This document shows, in pieces, positions 45,033 through 53,854 of a stretch of DNA of 64,000 bases. Location of the stretch: positions 124,001 through 188,000 of the forward strand of contig JAEPML010000006.1 of the NCBI GenBank assembly GCA_017643925.1, given 5' to 3'. This stretch comes from Roseibium sp. GTDB taxonomy: Bacteria > Pseudomonadota > Alphaproteobacteria > Rhizobiales > Stappiaceae. The notes under the pieces are model-generated. The model ran no database searches and was not told the origin of the DNA. It saw only the letters and a program-made list of their open reading frames with translations. Positions within the stretch are counted from its first letter, which is position 1. Each line of letters opens with the position of its first letter. The position numbers and the translations under genes are program-made.

Positions 45033-46909
45033 AGAAGATCAAGGGCGTCAATGACTTTGTCGTCAAGTTCGCCAATGTGAACGGTACCGGTTCGGCGTCG
45101 GCCAATCACCTTTTCGCCAAGGCCATCTTCCGGATGGGCATTCCGGTGAGCCCGCGCAACATCTTTCCCTCGAACATCCAGGGCTTGCCCACCTGGTACG
45201 AAGTCCGGGTCAGTGCAAAAGGGTATCTCGGTCGCCGTGGCGGTGTTGACCTGATGGTCTGCGTCAATCCGCAAAGCATGGAAAAGGATATCCAGAGCAT
45301 CGAGCCGGGTGGATATTTTGTCTACGACAACACCAAGCCGCTTGCCCAGCACCTGAAACGGGACGACATCCACTATTTCGGTGTTCCCTTTACCGAAATG
45401 TGCATGAAGGAGTTTTCACCGCCCCGCCTTCAGCAGCTGCTCAAGAACGTGGTCTACGTGGGCACGCTCGCGGCCTTGCTCGATATCGATTTTCCGGTGC
45501 TCAAGGGGCTCCTGAACGACCAGTTCAAGGGCAAGGAAAAGCTGATTTCCTCAAACGTGCATGCGCTTGAGATGGGCTACCAGTTTGCGATGGACAATTT
45601 CAAATGTCCGCTGCCGATCCGGCTGGAGCGGGACTACAACATCGCACCGCATATTCTGGAAGCGCCGCATATCCTGATGAACGGCAACACCGCGACAGCA
45701 CTCGGCGCCATCTATGGCGGGGCGACCGTTGCGGCCTGGTATCCGATCACGCCGTCGACCTCCGTCGTTGATGCCTTTGCCAAATACGCCAAGCGCATGC
45801 GGATCGATCCGGGCAGCGGCAAGAAGAATTACGCCATTGTCCAGGCCGAGGATGAACTTGCAGCCATGGGAATGGTGATTGGTGCAGGCTGGAACGGAGC
45901 TCGCGCGTTCACGGCCACCTCCGGGCCCGGCCTGTCGCTCATGAGCGAATTCCTGGGGCTCGCCTATTTTGCGGAACTTCCTGCCGTGCTGATCGATGTG
46001 CAGCGGTCCGGTCCGTCCACCGGCATGCCGACACGCAGCCAGCAATCGGACGTTCTGGCCGCCGCCTATGCCAGCCATGGCGATACCAAGCAGGTTCTGC
46101 TCTTCCCGGCGACACCGCGCGAATGTTTCGACATGACCGTGGAAGCCTTCGACCTGGCGGAGAAACTCCAGACCCCGGTCATCATGATGTCTGATCTCGA
46201 TCTCGGCATGAACGACTGGATGTCGCCGCCTCTGGAATGGGACGACAATTACCAGATGGACCGGGGCAAGGTCCTGGATAAGGAAGCGCTCGACAAGGCC
46301 GAGAAATGGGGCCGGTACAAGGATGTCGATGGTGATGGCATCTGTTATCGCACGCTGCCCGGAACGCATCCGGACAAGGGGGCGTTCTTTACGAGAGGGT
46401 CCTCAAAGAACGAGAGCGCGATCTACTCGGAAAGCGGCGAGGACTACGTCAAGAACGTGGACCGGCTGTTGCGCAAGTTCGAGACGGCCAAGACCATGGT
46501 TCCCAGGCCCAAGACCCATCCACCGATAGAGGTCAAGAAGCCGAAGACGAAATTGAAACTGGGGGCTCTCTTCTTCGGCACCAGCGCGTCGCCGAGCTAT
46601 GAGGCGGTCGAAATGCTGGCCGAGGAGGGGTATCCGATCAACACCATGCGCATCCGGGCGTTTCCCTTTCACGAAAGCCTCGATGAATTCATCGACGCGC
46701 ATGACCTGTCCTTCGTGATCGAGCAGAACCGGGATGGCCAGATGCGTCAGCTGATCATGAACGAGTGCGAGATCCCGCGTAACAAGCTGATTTCGGTGCT
46801 GAACTACTCCGGTACACCGATTACCGCCCGCACCATTGCCGACCAGATCCGGCAGGCCCTGAACACCAAAAGCGCCGACGTGGTGCAACTGCATCCGGAG
46901 GATGCCTGA
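45029..46909 (+). CDS. 2-oxoacid:acceptor oxidoreductase, fused gamma-alpha subunit
   Basis: 626 residues from the ATG at 45029, overlapping the flavoprotein stop. The N-terminal about 190 residues are the gamma (acceptor-interacting) domain (FAKAIFRMGIPVSPRN, LPTWYEVRVSAKGYLGRRGG). The alpha domain follows with GNTATALGAIYGGATVAAWY, PITPSTSVVDAFA, TSGPGLSLMSEFLG and RSGPSTGMPTRSQQSD. This is the KorA-like architecture seen in 2-oxoglutarate or related 2-oxoacid:ferredoxin oxidoreductases. It oxidatively decarboxylates a 2-oxoacid to its acyl-CoA together with the beta subunit. The exact substrate (2-oxoglutarate, pyruvate, branched or aromatic) cannot be told here. Confidence 0.92.
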   Translation: MKKIKGVNDFVVKFANVNGTGSASANHLFAKAIFRMGIPVSPRNIFPSNIQGLPTWYEVRVSAKGYLGRRGGVDLMVCVNPQSMEKDIQSIEPGGYFVYDNTKPLAQHLKRDDIHYFGVPFTEMCMKEFSPPRLQQLLKNVVYVGTLAALLDIDFPVLKGLLNDQFKGKEKLISSNVHALEMGYQFAMDNFKCPLPIRLERDYNIAPHILEAPHILMNGNTATALGAIYGGATVAAWYPITPSTSVVDAFAKYAKRMRIDPGSGKKNYAIVQAEDELAAMGMVIGAGWNGARAFTATSGPGLSLMSEFLGLAYFAELPAVLIDVQRSGPSTGMPTRSQQSDVLAAAYASHGDTKQVLLFPATPRECFDMTVEAFDLAEKLQTPVIMMSDLDLGMNDWMSPPLEWDDNYQMDRGKVLDKEALDKAEKWGRYKDVDGDGICYRTLPGTHPDKGAFFTRGSSKNESAIYSESGEDYVKNVDRLLRKFETAKTMVPRPKTHPPIEVKKPKTKLKLGALFFGTSASPSYEAVEMLAEEGYPINTMRIRAFPFHESLDEFIDAHDLSFVIEQNRDGQMRQLIMNECEIPRNKLISVLNYSGTPITARTIADQIRQALNTKSADVVQLHPEDA

Positions 46910-47958
46910 TGTCCTATATCAAACCGAATTTTCGTCACCCCCGCCTGCCGACCAATGCGCTGGGCTACACCGTCGCCGATTATGACGGTTCCATTTCCAC
47001 GCTTTGCGCAGGGTGTGGTCACGACAGCATTTCCGCCGCCATCCGCAATGCCTGTTTCCTGTCCTCGATCCCGCCACACCGGATTGCAAAGGTTTCAGGA
47101 ATTGGCTGCTCGTCGAAAATGCCGACCTATTTCCTGGGCAAGTCGCACGGCTTCAACTCGGTTCACGGACGCATGCCCTCCGTTGCCACAGGCGCCAGCC
47201 TCGCCAATCGAAGCCTTACCTATATCGGTGTCTCGGGCGATGGCGACACGGCCTCCATTGGCATGGGACAGTTCATTCATCTGGTCCGGCGCAACGTCAA
47301 CATGACCTACATCGTCGCCAACAATGGCTGCTATGGCCTGACCAAGGGGCAGGACAGCGCCACAGCTGATGAGGGGTCGATCAGCAAATATGGCGACGTC
47401 AACGCGTTCGAGGGGATTGATCTTGCCAGCCTTGCCCTCTTGCAGGGGGCCAGTTTCGTTGCCCGCAGTTTCTCCGGTGACAAGGAACAGCTTGAACCGC
47501 TGATCCGGGCAGCGATGGGACATAACGGCTTTGCCTTCATCGACGTGATTTCGCCTTGCGTGACCTTCAACAATCACGTGGGGTCGACCAAGAGCTACGC
47601 GGCAACGCGTGACCATCTGGACGTGATGCCACTGGATTTTGTGCCGATGCGCGAGGAAATCCGCACCCAGTATTCCGAAGGCACGAGCAAGAGCGTTACG
47701 CTGCATGATGGTTCGGTCATCTACCTGCACAAGGCCGAGACAGGCTTTGCGACCGATGACCGGACCGGTTCTCTCAATGCGATCCAGAAGGCCAAGGAGG
47801 AAGGACGCATTCTGACCGGGCTTCTTTACCTGGATCCGGATACGCAGGATCTCAACCACAATCTGGACATTGCCTCCAGACCCTTGAACGAGCTTGGCAA
47901 GGACGAATTGTGCCCGGGCAGCAAGGTGCTGAACAGCATCAACGAAGGGCTGCGATAA
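46909..47958 (+). CDS. 2-oxoacid:acceptor oxidoreductase, TPP-binding beta subunit
   Basis: 349 residues; TGATG overlap with the alpha gene. It has the CAGCGH motif, GIGCSSKMPTYF, and the thiamine diphosphate motif GDGDTASIGMGQFIHLVRRN...NN, then NNGCYGLTKGQDSAT. KorB/VorB-like. With the upstream gene it forms the catalytic core. The C-terminal about 60 residues extend past the usual family end. The reading frame remains open for about 65 codons after the TAA stop, with one small GTG-start frame there. Confidence 0.92.
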   Translation: MSYIKPNFRHPRLPTNALGYTVADYDGSISTLCAGCGHDSISAAIRNACFLSSIPPHRIAKVSGIGCSSKMPTYFLGKSHGFNSVHGRMPSVATGASLANRSLTYIGVSGDGDTASIGMGQFIHLVRRNVNMTYIVANNGCYGLTKGQDSATADEGSISKYGDVNAFEGIDLASLALLQGASFVARSFSGDKEQLEPLIRAAMGHNGFAFIDVISPCVTFNNHVGSTKSYAATRDHLDVMPLDFVPMREEIRTQYSEGTSKSVTLHDGSVIYLHKAETGFATDDRTGSLNAIQKAKEEGRILTGLLYLDPDTQDLNHNLDIASRPLNELGKDELCPGSKVLNSINEGLR

Positions 47959-48000
47959 TCTGAAAGAAACGATCACCCGCAAATAAATCTCCTGGACGCG

Positions 48001-48153
48001 GTGAGGCTGGATGCCGAGCTGAATTCGCGTTCGATTGCGTTGCAGGAAATACCGCCGACAGGTAGCCGGACCGTCGAACACCCTGAACCCTGGAACGAAA
48101 TTGCACTCGAACGCGCAACCGCTGCAGCAGTATTCGCGCTCGGCTGCGTGTGA
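48001..48153 (+). CDS. Possible 50-residue open frame after the beta-subunit gene
   Basis: GTG-start frame in the same phase as the beta-subunit gene, with coding-like composition (DAELNSRSIALQEIPPTG) but no clear ribosome site and no recognised domain. It could be a small gene, a decayed C-terminal extension, or chance. The rest of the 225-bp spacer shows nothing. Confidence 0.2.
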   Translation: MRLDAELNSRSIALQEIPPTGSRTVEHPEPWNEIALERATAAAVFALGCV

Positions 48154-48183
48154 ATAGCCCAATAGTCGTCTGGAGCGCTTTGC

Positions 48184-49356
48184 ATGTCCCACCGCTGGCT
48201 GATCCTTGCCGTGCTCTTTCTGGCCAGAATGACCATGGCGTTTCAGTTTCAGTCGATCGCTTCCATTTCTCCTCTGATCGTTTCCGGCTATGACGTCAGC
48301 TTCGGTGATATCGGTTTTCTGATAGGTCTCTATCTGGCTCCGGGTGTGCTGGTTGCCATTCCAGGTGGCGCAATTGCGTTGCGGTTTGGCGAGAAGCGCA
48401 TTGTGGCGCTTGGTATTGTCCTGATGCTGACGGGTGGTGTTCTCACTGCGTTGGTGCCGAACTGGGAGGCGATGGTCGCCGGGCGTCTGCTTGCCGGCGT
48501 GGGCGGCGTCATCCTGAACGTCGTCATGACCAAGATGGTTGTCGACTGGTTTGCAGGTCGGGAAATCGCCACGGCAATGGCGATTTTCATCAATTCCTGG
48601 CCGGTTGGTATCGCGCTGGCTCTGCTTCTGTTGCCAGCGCTGGCCGTGTCGGGTGGACTGCCGGCCGCCTGGTGGGCTGTCAACCTGATAATAGTCATCG
48701 GGTTGTTGGCATTTGTCTTTTTGTACCGGGCTCCCAGTGTGCAGGCGACAGCCTCGGGTCGGATCCAGTTCGGTAAACTCCCGGTCTACCCGCTGGTTCT
48801 GGCCGGTCTTATCTGGGCGTTTTACAACACCGCGCTCGCAATGGTTTTCAGTTTTTCGCCAGCTTTGCTCAACGAAATGGGCTGGACGCTTGAAGGCGCC
48901 GGATCGATCACAAGCACATTCATGATCGTCTTTTCCATTGCAGTTCCCTTCGGAGGCATGCTGGCTGACAGGACCGGACGCACCGGTGCAATCATATTAA
49001 TTGGCCTGATCAGTTTTGCGGTGCTCATGCCGGTTTTGTCCCAGGTCTCGGCAGTTGGAGTCACAGTGATTTTCATTCTTGTTGGCGCGCTCTTTGCCCT
49101 GGCAGCCGGACCGATCATGTCCCTGCCGTCAGAGGTCTTGACGCCGGAAGCACGCACTTTCGGAATGGGGGTTTTCTTCACGATTTATTACGTCGTGATG
49201 ATGGTGGCACCGCGCATTGCCGGTTCGCTGGTCGACTGGACGGGGCAAACGGGCTGGGCGATCATCTTCGGTGCCATGATGTCCGTCGCGAGCATCATCT
49301 GTCTCGTGCTTTTCAACGCGGCGCGCCCAAAACACGGTGTCGTCGGCGCCGACTGA
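48184..49356 (+). CDS. MFS transporter (CynX/NimT-like)
   Basis: 390 residues with 12 predicted transmembrane helices and no signal peptide. GGAG lies 8 bases before the ATG. Major facilitator signatures: the loop 2-3 region AIALRFGEKRIVALG, AGRLLAGVGGVILNVVMTKM, WFAGREIATAMAIFINSWPV, and the second-half loop GGMLADRTGRTG. The pattern is like cyanate/nitroimidazole-type antiporters. Substrate unknown; no metabolic partner adjacent. Convergent with the cysteine-repeat gene. Confidence 0.88.
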   Translation: MSHRWLILAVLFLARMTMAFQFQSIASISPLIVSGYDVSFGDIGFLIGLYLAPGVLVAIPGGAIALRFGEKRIVALGIVLMLTGGVLTALVPNWEAMVAGRLLAGVGGVILNVVMTKMVVDWFAGREIATAMAIFINSWPVGIALALLLLPALAVSGGLPAAWWAVNLIIVIGLLAFVFLYRAPSVQATASGRIQFGKLPVYPLVLAGLIWAFYNTALAMVFSFSPALLNEMGWTLEGAGSITSTFMIVFSIAVPFGGMLADRTGRTGAIILIGLISFAVLMPVLSQVSAVGVTVIFILVGALFALAAGPIMSLPSEVLTPEARTFGMGVFFTIYYVVMMVAPRIAGSLVDWTGQTGWAIIFGAMMSVASIICLVLFNAARPKHGVVGAD

Positions 49357-49401
49357 GACAGTTGGAGCGCCGACCGGCGAGAAGTCGCGACGGAGCTGGT
49401 G

Positions 49402-51525
49402 TTATTCCGTGTCGCTCTTCGGCTTGCTGCATTTGCCTCCCGGCAGGCACTGGGTGCCCGGCGGACAGACACCGTCGCCACAGTCCACGGCCCCGACTTC
49501 GGAACACCTGCCGCCTGACAGGCAGAAGCTGCCTTCAGGACAAATCTGACCGCCCTTGCACTTGATGGCACCCGGTTTGGAGCATTTGCCGTCCGGGAGG
49601 CAGAGTGTGTTCGGGGGACAGATACCGTCGCCACAATCCACGGCTCCGACTTCGGAACACCTGCCGCCCGAGAGACAGAAACTTCCCTTCGGACAGACCT
49701 GGCCCCCCTTGCACTTGATGGCTCCCGGCTTTGAACACTTGCCGCCCGGCAGGCAGAGCGTAGCCGGTGGGCAGATGCCGTCGCCACAATCGACGGCCCC
49801 GACTTCAGAACAGCGACCGCCGGACAGGCAGAAACTGTCCTTGGGACAGACGTGACCCGAAGCACACTTGATGGCGCCCGGGTCGGAGCATTTGCCGCCC
49901 GGCAGGCACAAGGTGTTCGCAGGGCAGTTCTTGCCGTCACCGCAGTCAACCCTGTCTTTCGCAATACAGCCCCCACCGCTGGCACATTTGCGATCCGGCC
50001 CGCAGATCTTGCCGTTGTCGCACCGGACCGACCCCGGCTCGGAACAGGTGCCGCCCTTGAGGCAGAACGTGTCCTTCGGACAGACATGTCCACCTTGGCA
50101 CTTTTTCGCCCCCGGTTGTGAGCACTTGCCGCCTGGCAGGCAAAGCGTGTTGGCCGGGCAATTCAACCCGTCGCCGCAATCCACGCGATCCTTCTTGATG
50201 CAGCCTCCGCCGCTGGAACATTTGCTGTCCGGTCCGCAGATCTTGCCGCTTTTGCACCTGGTCGACCCGGGCGCAGAGCAGCCGCCACCTTTCAGGCAAT
50301 AGGTGCCCTTGGCGCAGACGTCTCCGCTGTTGCACCTCTTTGCACCCGGCTTTGAACATTTGCCGCCGGCAAGACACAAGGTGCCTTCCGAACAATGCAG
50401 TCCGTTGCCGCAATCAACCCGTTCCTTGCCGATGCATCCGCCACCACTGAAACACTTGCTGTCCGGTCCGCAGATCTTGTTGTCCTTGCATTTCGTCGAG
50501 CCGGGTGCCGAGCAGCCGCCGCTTGCCAGGCAGTAGGTGCCGGGCGAGCAGATGGTGCCATTGCTGCACTTTTTCGAGCCGGGAGCCGAGCAGCCGCCAC
50601 CTTTCAGGCAGTAAGTCCCGGGGTTGCAGTTTTTCCCGTTGCCGCAGTCCTGGTTTGCCTTGGGCAGGCAACCGCCACCAATTGCACATTTGAGACCGGC
50701 ACTGCAGCTGCGCCCGTTGCCGCAATCCACGCTCGACTTCGGAATGCAGCCGCCACCGGACGCGCATTTCGAACCTGGGCCACAGATGTTGCCGCTTCTG
50801 CATTTTGTCGAGCCTGGCGCGGAGCATCGATTGCCCGTCAGGCAATAGGTACCGGACGGACAGCTGACACCGCGTCCGCAATAGACCATACCGCGCCGGC
50901 CACAATAGCCATCCCGCGTGCAGTAGTAGCCAGGATTGCAGGAACGACCGCCGCCGCAATAGTCGCGTCCCTTGGGGGCACAATAGCCGTCACGTGTGCA
51001 AAGCGTGCCATAGGGGCAGCACCGTCCATTGGGGCAATAGCCGTATCCTGGTGGGCAATCATCATGAAAACCGCCATCCGAGGCAGGGACGACCGGCAGA
51101 CCGGACTTGCTGCGCGCCAGGAGCCCGGCAGGAGCCTGAAGTTCCGCAAGCAGGGAATCGACTGTCTGAGCCGACTGGGTCGGCTCTCCGTCGCCGCGTT
51201 CGTTGTAAAGTTCTGCCGTGACGTCTTCGGCCTGAAATTCGCCAGGTCCTTCCGTCTCCGCCAGTTGCATTGCGGGCTCGGACGGTTCCGCGAATTCGTT
51301 GAGGGTTTCCGGTTCGGGGGCTTCGGCCTGCGCCTGCGTTGTTCTTTCGCGCGCCACCAGGAAGCCATCCAGCTCCAGTCTTTTCAGAATATCGCGAATG
51401 CCAGACGGGCGTTCCTGCAATCTCGGCACTTCGATCGTCTGCGCCACGGAGACCGACTGCGTCATGAAGGCCGAAGTGGCAATCAGTGTTGCGGCCAGCA
51501 ACAGCCGAGAAAAAACAAACTTCAC
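49402..51525 (-). CDS. Secreted cysteine-rich tandem-repeat protein
   Basis: 707 residues from a GTG at 51525 with GGGGGG upstream. A Sec signal peptide (about 1-29, ending SVSVAQ) is followed by an acidic Glu/Ala/Gln-rich region (about 30-150), then a first Cys-dense unit (CPPGYGYCPNGRCC) and 20 repeats. The repeat is 26 residues, C-x5-C-x5-C-x5-C-x7, with Gly in fixed places (for example CSNGTICSPGTYCLASGGC, followed by SAPGSTK). Units form higher-order modules of three in the middle and of two at the C-terminus; three units lack one residue between the first two Cys. Over 80 cysteines make disulfide-rich, protease-resistant extracellular protein likely. I recognise no named family. No export partner gene is adjacent. 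Confidence 0.85.
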   Translation of the reverse strand: MKFVFSRLLLAATLIATSAFMTQSVSVAQTIEVPRLQERPSGIRDILKRLELDGFLVARERTTQAQAEAPEPETLNEFAEPSEPAMQLAETEGPGEFQAEDVTAELYNERGDGEPTQSAQTVDSLLAELQAPAGLLARSKSGLPVVPASDGGFHDDCPPGYGYCPNGRCCPYGTLCTRDGYCAPKGRDYCGGGRSCNPGYYCTRDGYCGRRGMVYCGRGVSCPSGTYCLTGNRCSAPGSTKCRSGNICGPGSKCASGGGCIPKSSVDCGNGRSCSAGLKCAIGGGCLPKANQDCGNGKNCNPGTYCLKGGGCSAPGSKKCSNGTICSPGTYCLASGGCSAPGSTKCKDNKICGPDSKCFSGGGCIGKERVDCGNGLHCSEGTLCLAGGKCSKPGAKRCNSGDVCAKGTYCLKGGGCSAPGSTRCKSGKICGPDSKCSSGGGCIKKDRVDCGDGLNCPANTLCLPGGKCSQPGAKKCQGGHVCPKDTFCLKGGTCSEPGSVRCDNGKICGPDRKCASGGGCIAKDRVDCGDGKNCPANTLCLPGGKCSDPGAIKCASGHVCPKDSFCLSGGRCSEVGAVDCGDGICPPATLCLPGGKCSKPGAIKCKGGQVCPKGSFCLSGGRCSEVGAVDCGDGICPPNTLCLPDGKCSKPGAIKCKGGQICPEGSFCLSGGRCSEVGAVDCGDGVCPPGTQCLPGGKCSKPKSDTE
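49481..50420. repeat. Higher-order DNA repeats inside the cysteine-rich gene
   Basis: Equivalent points recur at 49481, 49634 and 49787 (period 153 bp, 51 codons, two repeat units) and at 49943, 50177 and 50411 (period 234 bp, 78 codons, three units). The 153-bp copies are the most alike, which suggests recent expansion at the 3' end of the gene. Confidence 0.85.
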
Positions 51526-51698
51526 GGATTAACCCCCCGGATCCGCATCAATGGAATCGAACCTAACTCAAAACCGGCAAGATGCCACCTGCAAATGCAC
51601 TAAATCATTGCGAGACTTGCGTTTTGTCGACAGGTCCACGGCCAACAGACAAGGTTCAGAGTTGCGGTTTTTCCGGCTTGCGTCCCAGGCGCGTATCT

Positions 51699-52244
51699 CT
51701 AGAGGGGGACACCTGCAATATGGGCCACAAGCTCAAGACTGTTCTTGACGCGGAATTTCTTCATCAGGCGGGCGCGATGGACGTCAACAGTGCGTGGTGA
51801 GAGCTCCAATGCGCGAGCGATTTCCTTGGTGGTCTTTCCTTCGGCCATCATCGTTGCGACCTGTCTCTCGCGCAGGCTCATATCCGTCAGTGGCCTGTCT
51901 TCGGAAATGTCTGCAAACGACCAGATGGCGCGGGCGAAGGGGACACGAGGGTCGATGGACTTGCCGCGCACCCGGCACCAGAAGAGATCGCCTGGTTGGC
52001 GGCGCATGATCCGTTCGTCCCGGTAATCCCCCGTGATCTTCATCTTCTCTGCACCGAGCTGGCCGATCCGGTGGAACTCTTCCGAAGACGGGTAGAGGAT
52101 GGAAAGGGACTGGCCCGTGAGCTATTCCGGTGGGTAGCAGAACATTTCCGCAAAGCGCGCGTTGCACCGTCGGATTTCGCGGTTCTCCGTATAAACCAGC
52201 CCGATCGGGGCATGCTCAAAGGCAAAGGTTGCCCAGTCTTCCAT
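51699..52244 (-). pseudogene. PAS-LuxR regulator interrupted by an in-frame amber codon
   Basis: Read from the ATG at 52244 (GGAG just upstream), the frame encodes a PAS start (WATFAFEHAPIGLVYTENRE, FAEMFCYPPE), hits TAG at 52122-52124, then continues in the same frame with [16 protein letters not shown], the rest of the PAS fold, and a complete LuxR helix-turn-helix ([36 protein letters not shown]). The TAG lies where PAS domains usually have Glu/Gln (PEELxGQ), one base from GAG/CAG. Either a nonsense mutation, a read error, or a site of read-through. An internal ATG at 52043 could still give an HTH-only protein. Divergent from the acyl-CoA synthetase gene, its likely target. Confidence 0.85.
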
Positions 52245-52324
52245 GCTGTCTCCGTTAGGTAAATAGACGGAATATCCTCTCGCTGAGACTGACTGTATCA
52301 AAGAGGTAGTTGAGGGAGGAATAC

Positions 52325-53854
52325 ATGAATCCAGCTGAGTGGCTGTCGCGCATTGCAAAACGTCTGCCGGAGGCACCGGCACTGCTCGTCGGAGACACGT
52401 GTGTTGCGACCTACCAGGAGTTCAGCCGACGGGCTGCAGCCGTTGCAGGAGCGCTTCAGCACAGAGGTGTTCAAAAGGGAGATCGCGTTGCGCTGTTTTC
52501 GTCCAATAGGACGGAATATCTGGAAGCTCTTTATGGCATCTGGTGGCTCGGAGCGGCGGCGGTTCCCATCAATGCCAAGCTGCACGCGAAGGAAGTTGCC
52601 TGGATGATCGGGAACTCGATGTCGTCGCTGATCTTCTGTGACGACCGCACGGCAAGGCAGCTTGCCGGAGAGTTGGAGGAGGGCTTTCCTGTTGTTTCCC
52701 TGCAAGGGGAAGACTTTGACTCAATGCGGGAAGGGGCGTCGGCGCATGATCCTGTGGCTTTGAACACGGATGAACTCGCCTGGCTTTTTTATACCTCGGG
52801 GACAACGGGGCGGCCCAAAGGGGTCATGATGACCTGCGGCAATATCCAGTCGATGATGCTGACCTATTTTTCGGATGTGGATCAGGTCGAACAAGAGGAC
52901 GCCATCCTCTACGCTGCCCCAATGAGCCACGGTGCGGGCCTTTACAATTTCATGCACGTCCTCAAGGGCGCCCGCCATGTTGTGCCGGAAATCGGCGGTT
53001 TCAATGCTTCTGAAATCCTGGGGCTGGCACCACAGGTCAAGAATGTCTCCATGTTCGCCGCGCCAACCATGGTCAGGCGCCTGGTCGATGAAGCCAGGAA
53101 GCAAGGACTACAGGGCGAAGGTCTGAAGACCATCGTTTACGCCGGCGGTCCCATGTACGAGGCCGACATCCTTGAAGCTGTCGAGGTTATGGGACCCAGG
53201 TTCGTGCAGATCTACGGTCAGGGGGAATGCCCTATGGGCATCACGGCCCTGCCGCGTTGCGACGTCGCCGATCGCACTCATCCACGATGGCGCGAGCGCC
53301 TGAATTCGGTTGGCACCGCTCAGTCCGCCGTTCGGGTTTCGGTCGTTGACGAAGAGGGAAGAGATGTTCCCAGGGGTGAGGTCGGCGAAATCGTGGTTCA
53401 GGGGGCAACTGTCATGAAGGGGTATTGGCAAAACCCGGACGAGACCGGAAAGACAATCCGCTACGGCTGGCTCTGGACGGGTGATCTTGGGCGTCTGGAT
53501 GCCGAGGGTTACCTGACACTTCAGGACAGGTCGAAGGACGTGATCATTTCCGGTGGCAGCAACATTTACCCGCGAGAGGTCGAGGAAGTGCTGCTTTGCC
53601 ATCCGGATGTCCACGAAGTTGCCGTGGTCGGACAAGTCGATGACGAATGGGGAGAAGTGGTGGTTGCCTTTGTGGTGCAACGCCCTGGGTCCGAGATGGC
53701 AGAAGAAACGCTCGACGCGCTCTGCCTTGACCAGATTGCACGGTTCAAACGTCCGAAAATCTACCGTTTTGTTGAAGCGTTGCCGAAGAACAATTACGGC
53801 AAGGTTCTCAAGACGGACCTGAGAAACATGCTGTCGAAGGAGAAATCGAAATGA
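52325..53854 (+). CDS. Acyl-CoA synthetase (AMP-forming ligase)
   Basis: 509 residues from the ATG at 52325 (GGAGG site); an in-frame ATG at 52310 is less well placed. ANL superfamily: P-loop-like YTSGTTGRPKGVMM, YGQGECPMG, WTGDLGRLDAEGYL, DRSKDVIISGGSNIYPREVE, and the C-terminal catalytic Lys in NNYGKVLKTDL. It activates a carboxylic acid to its acyl-AMP and then acyl-CoA; chain length or ring type is not predictable. Coupled by an ATGA overlap to a damaged short-chain dehydrogenase gene, and transcribed divergently from the interrupted PAS-LuxR gene. Confidence 0.92.
   Translation: MNPAEWLSRIAKRLPEAPALLVGDTCVATYQEFSRRAAAVAGALQHRGVQKGDRVALFSSNRTEYLEALYGIWWLGAAAVPINAKLHAKEVAWMIGNSMSSLIFCDDRTARQLAGELEEGFPVVSLQGEDFDSMREGASAHDPVALNTDELAWLFYTSGTTGRPKGVMMTCGNIQSMMLTYFSDVDQVEQEDAILYAAPMSHGAGLYNFMHVLKGARHVVPEIGGFNASEILGLAPQVKNVSMFAAPTMVRRLVDEARKQGLQGEGLKTIVYAGGPMYEADILEAVEVMGPRFVQIYGQGECPMGITALPRCDVADRTHPRWRERLNSVGTAQSAVRVSVVDEEGRDVPRGEVGEIVVQGATVMKGYWQNPDETGKTIRYGWLWTGDLGRLDAEGYLTLQDRSKDVIISGGSNIYPREVEEVLLCHPDVHEVAVVGQVDDEWGEVVVAFVVQRPGSEMAEETLDALCLDQIARFKRPKIYRFVEALPKNNYGKVLKTDLRNMLSKEKSK

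Noticed and set aside
47095..48192. 365-codon minus-strand open frame
   Set aside because: Shadow of the beta-subunit gene with no domain or ribosome site.
49481..50420. CRISPR-like periodic repeats
   Set aside because: The 153- and 234-bp periods are whole numbers of codons inside one open frame and encode the Cys repeat; there are no unique spacers.
49402..51525. Granulin or EGF-like identity for the repeats
   Set aside because: Granulins need adjacent CC pairs and EGF needs six Cys per unit; here units have four evenly spaced Cys, with CC only once at the start.
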